Source: Notamacropus eugenii
Lineage: Eukaryota > Chordata > Mammalia > Diprotodontia > Macropodidae
Assembly (NCBI RefSeq): GCF_028372415.1
Contig: NC_092872.1
Location: 261,169,008-261,233,007, forward strand
Direction of reading: 5' to 3'
Length of the DNA: 64,000 nt
The notes under the pieces are model-generated. The model saw nothing but the letters and a program-made list of their open reading frames with translations. It was not told where the DNA came from and made no database searches. Positions within the stretch are counted from its first letter, which is position 1; every line of letters starts with the position of its first letter. The position numbers were made by a program, and so were the translations under genes. Shown here one piece after another: positions 1 through 11,092 of this stretch.

Positions 1-520
1 GAGCAAGTTGTGATATATGAATGTAATGGAATACAATTGTGCTATAAGAAATGACAAACAGGTAGCCTTCAGAAAAACCTGGAAAGACTTATATGAACTG
101 ATGCTGAGTGAAATGAGCAGAACTAGGAGAACATTATATACAGTAACAGCTGCAGTATGGGAGGACTGTTAAGAATAGATTTAGCCCTTCACAGCAATGC
201 AAGGACCTAAAACATTTCCAAAGGATGCTTGATGCAAAATGACATCCACATCCACACAAAGAACTACAGAGTCAGAACTCAGAATGAAGCAGACTATTTT
301 CTATTTTGTTATGTCTTGCTTTGGTTTTTCTTATGGTTTCTTCCATTAATTTTGATTCTTCTATGTAACATGACTGAAGTGAAAATGTGTTTAATAAGAA
401 TGTATGTGTAGAACGCATGTAAGATTGCATGCCATCCTGAGAAGGCAGGGGGGAGGGAGAGAAAAATTTAAAACTTATGGAAGTGATTGTTAGAAATTGA
501 AAACAAAAAAAAATTAACCA
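1..520 (+). mobile_element. L1 (marsupial) 3' end, truncated
   Basis: The sequence has the typical order of a marsupial L1 3' untranslated region: 'gttgtgatatatgaatgtaa', 'acttatatgaactgatgctg', 'cccttcacagcaatgcaagg', then 'tttaataagaatgtatgtgt' and an A-rich end near 505-520. The element enters from outside the window, so its 5' part is not seen. It abuts the 3' side of the minus-strand BUD31 copy. Confidence 0.85.
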
Positions 521-544
521 AAAAAGAGTTATCCAGGAAAAAGT

Positions 545-1030
545 GGTCATTTTAAATAGCAACTCATGGAGATGAAGAATAAAACAAAGGTAGCATTGAT
601 CTCTGTGGGTCTATGACTTCCAGAGCATCCCCAGTAGTCACGACCATACATTCAATGACCCGCCCCACTTCTAACTTGCTTTTTGGAACCCTGCATATAC
701 AGTTGGCTCCAAAGTTTGTATCCCGAGTCTGGATGCAAGGCAGGCAGCAGAGATTTTCATAGCCTTGTTTCTTCCACTTGGCCATCAAGTTCTTATCTGC
801 ATAACCTTCATGAATGCAGTACTCATACAATTCTCTACTTATGGCTTTCCTCTTATAAAAGAGGTCAAATATGTGTCTTGTTTTCTGGTGATGAATCTTC
901 CACTTTCCCTTTTTCTTTCGTGAGGTTCAGTTTCAGCTTCTCTGATCCTCTGATCCAAGTCATCCATGGTTGATTCAATGAGCTCCCAGTCATCTAGGGG
1001 AACTTTTCTGCTTCTTTTGACTTTAGGCAT
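545..1030 (-). pseudogene. BUD31: BUD31 retrocopy A with 3' untranslated piece
   Basis: BUD31 (G10) is a small zinc-binding spliceosome subunit that stays with the catalytic spliceosome. On the minus strand the N-terminal 'MPKVKRSRK' and 'WELIE' begin at 1030. The C-terminal cysteine-rich half ('[14 protein letters not shown]', '[14 protein letters not shown]') lies at about 830-640. The normal protein is 144 residues and intron-split; here it is continuous, so this is mRNA-derived. The frame is broken in a few places and the C-terminal [15 protein letters not shown] end is damaged. The bases just upstream, including a 'gcagtccaag' stretch before the ATG, are shared with copy B at 34142, so the two are copies of one longer unit and not independent retropositions. 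The 3' side runs into the L1 tail near 545. Confidence 0.9.
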
Positions 1031-1790
1031 CTTGGACTGCTCCAAAGACCACCCACCAGTTGTGGCCTGAGTCAGTTCTGTGATTTAGCCAAACCAGAGT
1101 TCACTCAAAGGGTTATGGTCAAGGACTATTGTTAGGTCTAGCTCAGGGCCCAGCTTTCTTGCTGGGTCTTCACTCTGGTGAATGAGATGTCTCCCAAGAG
1201 TACAAAGAGAAAAATGAGAGAAGAGCAGTGATCTTGATGTGGGGCCCTGATCGATCCCTTCTGCCCTAAATATCCCAGGAAGGTTGGACTGGAAGGGAAT
1301 GGCTGTTAACTGAAGTACCTGGGGGGTGGGGGGGAAGATGTGGATTCAGACAGTAATTGTAATCCACACACCCAACAACTGAAATAACAATTTGTAGGAG
1401 GAAAGTTGACTCTAGCCAAAAGAACCTAAGTAAACCCAGGAACTGAAAGGCTATAAGAGGCTAAAACTATAAAGTGTGGAAAAGGTATTAACTTGTCTTA
1501 TTATTTAGAAGGTATTTCATCTGGGACTTCCTAGATCAGTGAAGTCACAAGTCCAGTCCCTTGCCTACAATTCTGAATTTTCCAAAGTTGTCAGCTGAAT
1601 GACAAGGACTGGTGTAGGTGTAAAGACAGGGCTTCACTTAGCTCAAATGCCGCCAGACCCTAAGCTGATGGCTGTAAGATGGCAAGGCCCTGTCCCTCCC
1701 GAAATTCCTATTTCCTTTCTTTTTGTTTCTCCCCAACTCTCCACCAAGAGAATGTGAGCAACCTTGGCTTTTGTTTGCAATTCAAAATCA
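1031..1790 (-). promoter_or_regulatory. P module, copy A (upstream of BUD31 A)
   Basis: Read on the minus strand, this segment aligns nearly end to end with 33425-34141, upstream of BUD31 copy B. Its distal part aligns with 11093-11560, upstream of SNW1. Shared landmarks in order are 'gccatctta', 'gcatttgagctaagtgaag', 'ttttggctagagtcaact', 'tccaaccttcctgggatatt' and, near the gene, 'aaccctttgagtgaactctg'. Identity with copy B is roughly 75-85% by eye, with indels. It occupies the promoter and leader position. No long reading frame is seen. It could instead be part of a long-terminal-repeat-like sequence, but no matching copy is found on the 3' side. Confidence 0.7.
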
Positions 1791-1809
1791 CACACTCTAT
1801 TTAAATCAT

Positions 1810-2060
1810 TGGTATTTTTTATTTTTGTAATTTTATTTTAAACTTAAATACAAAACGAGGAAAGAAAAAAAAACACAAACATCGCACAGTAGAGCATAAA
1901 GGAGGTTTCAATGTAAAACAATGTCCATCTCTAGAAAATCTATATAATAAATACTAAACATTGTTTTCAAAGCTGCCCAGCTTTTCTTTGCTTCTTTATT
2001 GGTTTTCTTCCATTCTCTTCACTCTTTTCTCTTCCCTCACTATTCACAGAGAGATCAATG
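1810..2060 (-). mobile_element. L1-like 3' tail upstream of P module A
   Basis: On the minus strand this matches 33190-33422, including 'gctttgaaaacaatgt', 'tttctttcctc' and 'gtatttaagtttaaaata', ending in an A-rich stretch. The same L1 end sits directly before the P module in copy B, so L1 tail plus P module plus BUD31 travel as one unit. Confidence 0.7.
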
Positions 2061-2520
2061 TGTACCAATACTGAGTTGATCTGTTATAAAATGTCTGAAA
2101 AACAATGTAAATGATAACATTAACCCATCCCACAAGACTGTAGACAAATATTCTACTTAACTATAGTACCAGGATAGAACCCTTTCAAGACCCCAGGAAA
2201 AGAAAATATTCCCGATCTAATCTGTTATTAGTAACACTGCTTTACTATCTTTTATTGGGGGAGAGGAAACAATATATAAAATGAGAGAGAAGTTTCCGAA
2301 GAGTTAAGCATGAAGGAACAAGTTGGAGAGTAGATGGAAAGCAAGGGCAATGCCACCAGTGGGCTCTACTATTGAGTCTTGCAAAAGCACTGGGCTGATG
2401 GGTGGGCATGTCTGTGTTTGGCTTGTTAGGGTCCTCTGGTCCCAGCATATTGTAGCAAGAGCTATTGAGAGATAGAAGAATTCTTCTTGATTAATCTCTG
2501 CAGAAAAAGCTGCTAAACAA
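2061..2520. other. Unassigned interval
   Basis: No gene, RNA or confidently recognised repeat is seen. The last part may belong to the L1 that becomes clear from about 2525. Confidence 0.5.
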
Positions 2521-2524
2521 AGGA

Positions 2525-3215
2525 CTACAAAAATGTGCATACACTTTGACCTGGCAATTTGATTTGTAGGACTGTATCCCAAAGAGATCATAAAAATGGG
2601 AAAGGGTCCCACATGTTCAAAAATATTTATAGCAGCTCTCTTTGTGGTGGCCACAAACTGAAAATCAAGGGGATGCCCATCAATTGGGGAATGATTGAAC
2701 AAGTTGTGATATATGAAGGTAATGGAATGCTATTGTGCAATAAGAAGTGATGAACAGGAAGACTTCAGAGAGACCTGGAAGGACTTATATGAACTGATTG
2801 ATGCTGAATGAAAGGAGCAGAACCAGGAGAATTTTGTGTACAGCAACAACCACTGTGTTCGAGGAAATTTTCGGGTTGACTTAGTCCTTCACAGCAATGC
2901 AAGGACCTAAAAAATTCCAATGGGCTCTTGAGGCAAAATATCTTCCACATCCAGAGAAAAAACTATAGAATTGGATTGTAGAAAGAAACAGACCATTTTC
3001 TCTTGTGTTATGTTTTGCTTTGTTTTATGGTTTCTCCCATTTATTTTAATTCTTCTATGCAATACAAGTAAGGTGAACATGTATTTAATAAAAATGTTTG
3101 AGTAGAACCTATATAAGATTATCGTGGGGAGGGAGGTGGGAAGGAGGGAGAGGAGAAAAAAAATCTAAGATACATGGAAGTGATTGTAGAAAACAAATAC
3201 AATAATTAAAAAATA
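2525..3215 (+). mobile_element. L1 (marsupial) 3' end
   Basis: It starts inside the end of ORF2 ('gtatcccaaagagatcataa', 'tttgtggtggcc') and runs through the same 3' untranslated landmarks as the copy at 1-520 to a G/A-rich end ('gggagggaggtgggaagg') and an A-rich tail. It is 5' truncated, as most L1 copies are. Confidence 0.9.
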
Positions 3216-3450
3216 GTCCTTCAGTAGAAAAAAAAGTGCTAAATCCCTATCAGTCACCCACAGGTAACACACACTTATACACACACTCATACACACATAT
3301 TCAAAACACACAGCTCAAAGTTCAACAAGCAATGGACAGCTCCATTATTTGAAGATTCCCCCACTACTCAATATTTGATGCACAAGGATAGATCTACTAT
3401 GAAATGTTATTCTATCAAAACTAATGTCACTAAAACTATAGTAGTTTTAA
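3216..3450. other. Anonymous, CA-rich interval
   Basis: It contains a degraded CA/ACAC-rich stretch at about 3268-3312. Nothing else is recognised. Confidence 0.5.
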
Positions 3451-3451
3451 T

Positions 3452-3811
3452 TTGCTTATGTTGGGTAGTACAGAGCTTCAGTCAATGCTAATGATGGGAG
3501 CAAAGGTGGGCTTACTCAGAGGGGGAAGCAAAAGCCTTACACTGAAAATGTGGTCCACCATCGTTAAAAATACAGATTCATTTAAAGTTTACTTCCCTTT
3601 TCCCCCAAATTCAGTAATAAAAAGAAGGGGAATGCAGAATCCCAGATTTGCTTTTCATCCTGACCATTCACAGAGAATTCCCCAATGATCATGCTCTCTG
3701 ATTTCAATAGTTCCTTCTCTTCGAAAGGCTACCCCACTCCTTTCTCCCCTTCTTGCTTTCAGGTTGATGTTCTTGAGGGCAGCTGTTCTCTGGGGGTCTT
3801 TTAAACCCTGC
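3452..3811 (-). pseudogene. SNW1: SNW1 3'-end fragment, paralogue of the SNW1 copy at 11871
   Basis: Read on the minus strand, this matches 13398-13755: the last 40 or so codons of the SNW1 copy plus its roughly 225-base 3' untranslated region, at about 92-93% identity by eye. It shares the altered C-terminal end of that copy, with the frame running past the ancestral stop, so it is a sister of the full copy and not a separate retroposition of the parent mRNA. The match stops near 3452, where the 11-13 kb locus passes into the T module. On the other side it stops at 3811, at the edge of the provirus LTR remnant. Confidence 0.88.
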
Positions 3812-3812
3812 G

Positions 3813-3866
3813 TCCCAAATTCTCAATTGACTCTTGCCTGTGCCTTGTCTCGGTCAGTCCATTTCA
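3813..3866 (+). repeat. 5' LTR remnant (3' end only)
   Basis: It matches the last 54 bases of the 3' LTR ('ttctcaattgactcttgcct' through 'tccatttca'). The rest of the 5' LTR is absent and is replaced by the reversed SNW1 fragment. Confidence 0.85.
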
Positions 3867-3868
3867 CT

Positions 3869-3886
3869 TGGAGGTCCCACCAAGAT
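3869..3886 (+). other. Primer-binding site, tRNA-Gln type
   Basis: The 18 bases 'tggaggtcccaccaagat' match the complement of a vertebrate tRNA-Gln 3' end at 17 of 18 positions. They begin two bases after the LTR end, the usual spacing. Confidence 0.8.
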
Positions 3887-4445
3887 GGCCTTTGGCTCTG
3901 TGTGCACAGGCAAACCATCTGCCCTGGATGGCTGGACTGTACTTTGACTTCAGGGGGTGGCCACTGGGATTGATGTTCCCCAGCTCCGATCTCAAAGCAC
4001 AGCTGTGCAAACCAGGCTCTCAGTAGCAAAATTCCTCTGATCTGGCCATTTTGAGCCCCCCGTCTGTGTAGGTGAGTACTCTTGTAGAGTAAGTGGCAAG
4101 GCTGGATGCAGCAGAAAACGCCCTTATTGGCCTCCATGGGACACTGCATGAGGTCCTGATCTGACTCTCCTGTATTTTTGGGTTTCCGAGAGTCCTGGCT
4201 GCTTGACTGACTCTGCACTCTGTATCTGTCTGGCTCTCTTGTATTTTTGGGTTTCCGAGAGTCCAAACCGCTTGACTGAGTCTTCATTCTGCATTTTGTC
4301 TGTCTCCTGTTTTGTGGGGTTTTTTTTTGAGTCCAGATTGTCTAACTGTGTCTGTCCATGCGTTTTGTCTTCTCTTGTTTTGTGTTTTTTTTGTTAGAGC
4401 CCCAGTTTAATCGGACTCTGTATCTTACTCTCCTTTCCTGGGATC

Positions 4446-4760
4446 ATGGGCCAAAAACAATCAGGTCCCGAGACCCCATTGCAGTTCATGATAAAGTGTT
4501 TTAAATAATTCCAACAAGCTGCAGCTGATTATGGGTACACAGTCTCCAAGGAGAAATTAGCTTTGCTTGGTCAACAGGAGTGGCCCACCTTTGGGGTGGA
4601 TTGGCCACCCGAGGGGACCTTTGATAAATCCATTGCAGGACAGAGAATAGTGAATGGGGATCTGGGCCATCCGGATCAGATCCTATATATCAGCATCTGG
4701 ATAGATTTGATTCCCCGTCCTAACCCTAAGGTCTCTCTAAAGCCTCCCCACACACGGGGA
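4446..4760 (+). pseudogene. gag (matrix region) remnant
   Basis: The start 'MGQ' with 'TPLQ', then 'WPTFGVDWPPEGTFD' and 'GHPDQILYISIW', is the conserved matrix-domain layout of gammaretroviral Gag. Similarity fades after about 4760. Broken fossil. Confidence 0.8.
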
Positions 4761-4969
4761 AGAAGACAAATTGAGAAAATGCAAAAAAACAAAACAAAAA
4801 AAAGACACCTCAGAGATAAAGCTTTGAAACTCCCAAGTGAAAAGGAGGAGACTAGGCACCACTGGACTTTTGTTCCAGAGTCTCCCTCACTTCCACTTAC
4901 AGTTTCACAACTTTTTCTTTCAATATTTTTAAGGAGTGGACACATTTGCGAAATTTTCTTGAGTAAAAG

Positions 4970-7100
4970 TTAGAACCATCAAGATTTTTATTTTACTCTG
5001 TAATCCAGAAATGGTGTTAGAGAAAGCAATTTGTAATCTGAATTTTGTTGAAACTAAAAGATGTTGGAAAAGCTGTGTAAAGTCAGTTATGTTATTTAGA
5101 AAACCAGGTATTTGCCTGTTAAAAAAGTTACAGCTAAAGAGCTGCTGTTTTAATGCTAAACCTAAAATTGTTAATTGATTACTATGCGTGGAAAGAAATG
5201 AATGGAGTAATAATTTATTTAGACTGGTTCTGCCCATTCAGAACAGTCCTCCTATATGTTTGGGGTTGGCAGGCATGGGATCTATGCCAATTCCTTTTAT
5301 TTTGTAAAACTGCCAAGGCCCCTTTCATGTGGACACGGTCATCAGTACTAAGAAAATTGTTTGGCTTGTATAATTCATAAATAATGAATGTGACTTGCTC
5401 AAAAGTTGTAACAATTGGCTTTTATATCAGGACAAGTTTTAAATTTGAGAAGGAAGGATCTGAAATGAAATCTCTTATGTATGTGAGTCCTGTTAATCTT
5501 CATTGCTTATTTCAACTCCATGGGAATACAAATAACTGTATTTGGCTTTAAGTTGGGATTAGTTAAATTTGCTGTTTAAAGTAAAAGCATTTGGGACCAT
5601 AAAAATTTTTGTTTAAGTTTGAATTTGGGTATAGTTGTCTGCATTAAATCAGTATCTGAAAGAATATGCCACAAGTTACTCAGAGGGACTGTGATCCTGC
5701 ATCCTGTACTGTTATCAGGTGAGATTTGTATCTGGAGAGGAAACACTGAGGGGACAATTCTAGACTCCATCTAGGATGGGATCCTCCTGGTCAGTTTCCC
5801 CACTGTGTCCTTTTATAAAGGAATGTTTCCCACCTGACTGTTCCTGAGTCTGGCTATAATACAGATACTGCATGATTGGAAAATTTCACCCCTACCTGAA
5901 TTCAAACAGAGTCAAAGATGTTCCTTAGCCAATATGAAATTATAGTCATATCTGAAACCTGATTATTGGAACTTGCTATTCTAAGATTTCATGGGACTAT
6001 TAACTGACTGTTCTTCTGAGTCTAACTCCAGGTATGGATAGCAAGAAAGGTGGTCTGAGCATCCAATCCATGATGTCAGTAAGCCTGTGATGGTAAAGTT
6101 GGGAGAACGGCTGTTCAGCCTGGGCTGAGGTAGGATTCTCCTGACTCAATTTCCCCACTGACATGTGGTGGATTTTAAGCCTGGCTGAATGCCAGCTGAC
6201 AATCTGCTCCTGCCTGGAATTGACATGAAGTTAGGGAGATATTGTTTCCCTGCAATATCCCTACTCTTAGTGGCAATTTCCTATAGTCAAAGGTTTTGTA
6301 AGTTTAATATCAGATTTATGAAATAACAGATTGTTGGTAGGGGAACATCTGGGGTTAAGTCTAAAATTAAGCTATGAGGTTTAGGACTTTAGACTTAACA
6401 ACAATAAATTAGGGTTTTCTTTTAATTTCTAGTAATAGTGTGGAGACCATCAGGTTAATAAGGCTTGTGAGGTTAGCATACATAGTTAATCATTATTTTG
6501 TCTCAGTTGGTTAAAAGAAAAATGGTATGTGGCCTATGTTGTAAATGCTTTAAAAGATCTGAATGTAAGATGTAAATACTGGGTTCTAATGTGGATTTCT
6601 TAAATATGACAACTGGCCAAAATCCCAATTTTGATTTTGTAGAGTGATAAGGGTATAAAGCTTAAGAATGGTCATCTAAAATGGTATTAAGGTCAGCTTT
6701 GTAGGAGAGTGGACATCCGGATTTCTACAAGAAGATAAAGAATGTGCAGAGATGCTGTACTGAAGATGGACTGAAGGAGCATCTAGATCAGAAAACTGCA
6801 TCAGATGAGATGGAACCTCTGAATGGATAACTCATTGATCTACCTTTGTATCTTAAATCTCTGTATCTGTACTTATAACATGGGATAGTCCCCTTGTAAA
6901 TAAAGGGGATAGATGAAGGGAAGAAGGTATAGGGGAAAGAATGTGAGGATTGTATTTAATTTTCCATAAGGCCTTTCTCCTTGGATACCTGACTTTCAGG
7001 TATCCAGGGCTTGTGGACCATCAGTTGGTTCCCCCCCCCTTACCAGCTACCAGCTTTCTTTGTGAAAGTGCTGTGGGCTGTAGCTGAAACCTGGAAGTCA
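4970..7100. other. Anonymous interior of the provirus
   Basis: No gag, protease, reverse transcriptase or env motif is recognised on either strand. Two stretches, about 5765-5835 and 6110-6200, share a 'cagtttccccactg'-like core. A 'gtaaataaaggggatagatg' stretch near 6896 resembles the end of an LTR or 3' untranslated region. This could be heavily decayed retroviral sequence or an insertion. Confidence 0.4.
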
Positions 7101-7494
7101 CTCAAATCTCCCCACTGTTTGTTGTACTGTTGTCTTGCTTCTCCCCCTCCCCTCTTTTCTAAAGGCACATGAGCAATTAAGTGGGATTCTCTGTGTTAGG
7201 GTCTGTAAGTTGCCTCCCTCCACCAGGTTCCCTGACCTGATGGAGGGACATCCCTTTCTCAAGAATTGTAATATTGCCTATCACCCTCTGAATTGTCAAG
7301 TTCCTCATACTGGTTAAAGACCCAACCCCTCCAATGTTGGGACCCTGTGAGGCAGGGTCAGCTCTACGTCCAGTCTCAGCAGGAAGCAGTTTCAGAAGCT
7401 GAGACCTTCATCCCTTATCCCAAAATATGTTGGGTCCCATCTGCTTAAAAGGGGACAAGGTGGGGTGCTTGAGTACATGTACTTGGGCCCCAGA

Positions 7495-7985
7495 GTTCAG
7501 GCCAGGGAGAAAGGATGAATAGGACCCTGAAGGAGCATATTGACAAGCTAAAGTTTGAAACTGGCGAGACCTGGGTGAGTCTCCTTCCTTTTGCCCTGCT
7601 TCGGGATAGGTGTGCCCTCAATCCCGCAGCTCTCTCTCTCTCTGTCCGCCTTCGAAATCATGTTTGGAGTAGCCACCCCCCTCCACCCCCATTGTTCCTT
7701 GAGTGGTTCACTCTGGATGTTGGCTTCCCGATTTTCTAATGCTGCCCTCCTTAAGTCCTTACAGGCTCTGCTCGAGGTCCAGAGTGCTCTCAGATCTTTA
7801 TATCAAGCAACAACTACCCCAGGGATCCTTGCTTGAACATTGGTGGACCGGGTCTTTTCAAGTGATCCTGTTAAATCCATCAGCGGTTAAGGTCGCAGGA
7901 CACAAGGCGTGGATACATCATTCACACGTCAAGCCAGTTATACCCCTTTGGACTCTGATGAGTCCCTCATTTAAATTAGTTACAT
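7495..7985 (+). pseudogene. Integrase C-terminal region remnant
   Basis: Recognisable pieces are 'RMNRTLKEHIDKL' near the end of the catalytic core, and 'VILLNPSAVKVAGHKAWIHH' with 'SHVKP', typical of the C-terminal domain of gammaretroviral integrase. The polypurine tract follows directly with no env in between. Broken fossil. Confidence 0.8.
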
Positions 7986-7998
7986 GAAAAGGGGGGAG

Positions 7999-8323
7999 TG
8001 AAGTGGACATTATTTCCCCCCCTGCCCCAGAGCCCCTGGGTTGAGAAATGTCTGTTGAATTTCTAGGCAGGGAGCGCCTAGCAGCCACTCTCTGTTGTGC
8101 CCCCTTGCCTAACAGCACCTAGGAACCCCTGTCAAAACTTTTCTGTGAAAAATGTGTGCTATTGGAACCTCAAGGCTGTACAGGGAAGTGCTAATATGCT
8201 TTAAAGGCACACACACACCTTTGTTTGGGGCTGCCTCCTCTGAGGACAGCTGCCAGCTAATAAAGAGGCTCCCAAATTCTCAATTGACTCTTGCCTATGC
8301 CTTGTCTCAGTCCGTCCATTTCA
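7999..8323 (+). repeat. 3' LTR of the provirus, complete (325 bases)
   Basis: It starts with TG right after the polypurine tract ('aaaaggggggag', 7987-7998) and ends with CA at 8323. A poly(A) signal 'aataaa' lies at about 8260. Its end is the same as the remnant at 3813-3866. Confidence 0.85.
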
Positions 8324-10614
8324 GAGGAAATTTGGAGAGCTAAAGGTTTTCTGACTGACTCCATCTTCCCAGATTCCTCACCTTAAATAACTGTTTCAAA
8401 AGTATCCACAAATCTAAAGGACTTTTCTTTTTGCCCAAAGATTAAGCCCCAAGAATTGCATGTGATTCCATTCCACTATGGGTAGGGATTGGGAGGAGAG
8501 GTAGGGTCCAGAGAAAGCTTCCATACAAGTCATGTAAAGTACATACTAAGTATTACTAAGCAATTACAAGACAGAGACTTTGGTTTTGCCCTGGATTCCC
8601 CCCAAACTAGTGTGGGCACATAGTAGTCAGTCAGTCAACAAGTATTTAGGAAAGTGCTTACTGTATGCCAAGCCCTGGACTAAGTGCTGGGATACACAGA
8701 ATCGCTTTTCCTTGAAGGAATGATCTCTTTTGCTGAAGGGGAATCACCTTTAACCTAGTGTTAGGGATGGAAACAGTAACTTCATGGGCTTTAGGAATCT
8801 TGGGTGGGGAAGATCCCCCTAGCAATGCAACTTCCTTTCCTTCCTCACTCCCAAATTTCCTATCTTAAAATATTGTCCTGAGAGATAACTTCGCCAGGAT
8901 GACCAAATATTCTGTGTCAGGTACCATGACTTCCTTTTGAGGGCTGAGTTTGTGGGCAGCCCCAAGTCTGCCCAACACAAACTTCATTTTCAAAAGACTC
9001 CATTGTCAGTGCGAAAATGCCCAGTCTTTCAGCTTGAAAGTGTTACCCTCCATCCTCCATCATTCATTTGAGGTACCAGGCATCCAATTCTAGCTACCTA
9101 GAGTTCCCCCAATTCAAAGAGGTCACCTTCCTAAAGCTCTTCCTCCACTACCACCTCCCCACCCCAAATCTCACATCCTGTTGCAGCTGAAGAGTGAGGA
9201 CCTGAGAAAGGAGGGATGCACCTTAGGTAATACAGTAAGGGAGGTGTAGCCCTGGGATCTTGTATCCTCTCTTCTCATATCAGTTGAGTTCAGGGCATCC
9301 CACTTCCAAGTTTTGTCTTTAAAAAAAAAACCCATTGGTCACACTGGCTTCTGATCAGGGCACGCACTTCCACAGCCATTTCAGGGACTGATTTTCTCTG
9401 TGCATGTCTTCAGAACGAGTTGCCTCACTTCCTTCCTTAGAACCTAAGCTCCTAGAAAGTTCGTGTGGTTTTAAAGCCTGGGATTCTCTCTCAGTGTTTA
9501 ACAAACTCTTGCACTTGATGGAGATGAATCAATGTCTGGGGCTCTTTGTTGAAGTCTTTGTGAAGGACCATGTTGTAATATCATGTGACACAACTTCTTG
9601 GACCACAGAACTGGACCTGAGCCACTCTGGACCTAAGACAGTGAACAGAGGGCTGGATATAGTATCAGGAAGATCCCGGTTCTCACTGGCTACGTGACTG
9701 TGAGCAAGTCATTGAGACCTCAGTTTCCCTATCTGTGAATGTGTAGATGAATAATCTGTGAGAGAAACAGTGCATCATAATGAGCAGAGAGCTGGCCTCT
9801 GAAGTAGGAAGAGCCTGCTTCAGGTCCTGTTTCAACAACTTAATTCCTGTGTGATCTTGGCTAAGTCACAGATGTTTTCTGTGATCCAGGCCTCTTTTTA
9901 AGAATCTCTGTTGCAGGGAAGGTGTCCATCCGCTGGAGCAGAAGGAAGTTCTTAAGTCAGCTCCCAAACCTGATGACATCACGGGTCTTGTTAGTGTCTG
10001 CTACATCTCAAGGCTGTTGTGAGAACTCCTTTGGAAAAGTGGGTAAAGTTTTTGATGGACTTTCAATTGTTTCATGTGTTTTTATGATTCTGTTTTCCTT
10101 CATGAGTTTCTCAATCTCAGACACTGGGATCCTGTGGCAACAAGCTGAGGGCACCCACCTTCTTAATGGAAATCTGTTTCTCCTCATTCCCTCCTTGCTG
10201 TTGAACACATGACATTTTAGCTTTTTAATGTCACTTCCTAAATAGGTCGCCTACCTCAGGCTGGGATGGTGGGTAATACAGATCAATGCAACGTGGTCCC
10301 TTTAAGAGATCTATGGTTAATTTGGGAATTTCTCTCTCACACAGTATTCAGTTATGAAGAAAACAAACAAAAACACCAGCATTGCTATAGCTAGTGTATA
10401 ATTTACAAAAGACTTTACATATATGATATCATTTGATTCTTATGACAACCCTTGAAGTAGACATTATTTATTTTCCTTTTACAAGAGGAAACTGAGGCAG
10501 GCAGGGGTTAAATCATTCACCCAGCTTCCCACAGCCAGCAGTGTCTGAGGCATGATGGTAACTGGGGTCTTCCTGACTCCAAGTTCACAATCTTACGCCC
10601 TGCCCACCTAACTG
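8324..10614 (+). repeat. Left arm of a large inverted repeat
   Basis: This 2.3-kb segment is repeated in reverse at 29710-32027. In a 294-base sample (9404-9697 against 30646-30939) I count 5 differences, about 98.3% identity, with no gap. The outer end is sharp at 8323/8324, where the LTR ends. The inner end is sharp at 10614, where DHX8 sequence begins. Its content is non-coding: the outer 70 bases are the reverse of an L1 5'-like leader, and MIR-like SINE pieces lie at about 8625-8705, 9690-9900 and 10430-10614. The roughly 97-residue open frame in it is not a recognised protein. Confidence 0.92.
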
Positions 10615-10616
10615 CT

Positions 10617-10802
10617 CAGCACATGAGGGAGGTCACCACCACTGACCCCCAGTGGCTGGTGGAGTTTGCCCTAGCCTTCTTCAAGGTCTCAGATCCCACC
10701 AAGCTCAGCAGGAGAAAGAAGTAGCAGTGGCTGGAGTCCCTGTACAACCGCCATGAGGAGCCCAATGCTTGGAGGATCTCCCGTGCTTTCCAGAGGCGCT
10801 GA
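10617..10802 (+). pseudogene. DHX8: DHX8 C-terminal fragment
   Basis: DHX8 (Prp22) is the DEAH helicase that acts at the second splicing step and releases mRNA. This stretch encodes its very end: 'HMREVTT', 'WLVEFA', '[12 protein letters not shown]', 'LYNRHEEPNAWRISRAF' and a stop in the normal place. That is about 60 of roughly 1220 residues, carried without introns. It is broken and truncated on its 5' side exactly at the inner edge of the inverted-repeat arm. The 110 bases after it may be 3' untranslated sequence. Confidence 0.9.
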
Positions 10803-10914
10803 ACAAGGAATCAGGGGCTCCCTCACACAGGAAGTGTTCAGTTTCAGATCCTCCCTATGGGGCTAAGGCCCAGGATTCAAGAGACCTTGGTTTAAAACAC
10901 ACCGTTGGAACGGC

Positions 10915-11092
10915 AGAAATAGAATTTAGTATATATTTTTTTCAAACCAGAGATACTAATCATGTCAAAGTTAAAATTAAAATAGATTTCAAAAGTAAAA
11001 AATAGAGAAAGTGCACTGTTTCAGCAATAATATTCAATATTATCTTTGACTCTTAAAAATATCTAGGCAGTATAAAGGAGTGGAGCATATAC
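10915..11092 (+). mobile_element. L1-like fragment upstream of P module C
   Basis: It matches 32250-32405 ('aatattattcaatattatct', 'atttcaaaagtaaaaaa'). In copy B this is the beginning of a 1.2-kb L1 3' piece; here most of it is missing and the sequence passes straight into the P module. Confidence 0.7.

Larger units (their letters stand above)
3813..8323 (+). mobile_element. Endogenous gammaretrovirus-like provirus (tRNA-Gln primed), broken
   Basis: Parts in order: the last 54 bases of a 5' LTR, a primer-binding site, a matrix-like gag start, a long anonymous interior, the C-terminal part of integrase, a polypurine tract and a complete 3' LTR. No env and no protease or reverse transcriptase are recognised. 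The copy is clearly a fossil: most of pol and all of env are missing and the remaining frames carry many breaks. The LTR remnants differ at 3 of about 53 compared positions, suggesting a moderately old insertion. The interior from about 4970 to 7100 does not look like gag or pol, so it may be recombinant sequence. The outer edge of the 3' LTR coincides with the end of the left arm of the large inverted repeat. Confidence 0.85.

Noticed and set aside
4563-4973. A free-standing host gene at the gag position
   Set aside because: It is the matrix region of a fossil gag.
9404-9697. 97-residue open frame preserved in both arms of the inverted repeat
   Set aside because: Preservation is explained by recent duplication; part of the frame is SINE-derived and no protein family is recognised.
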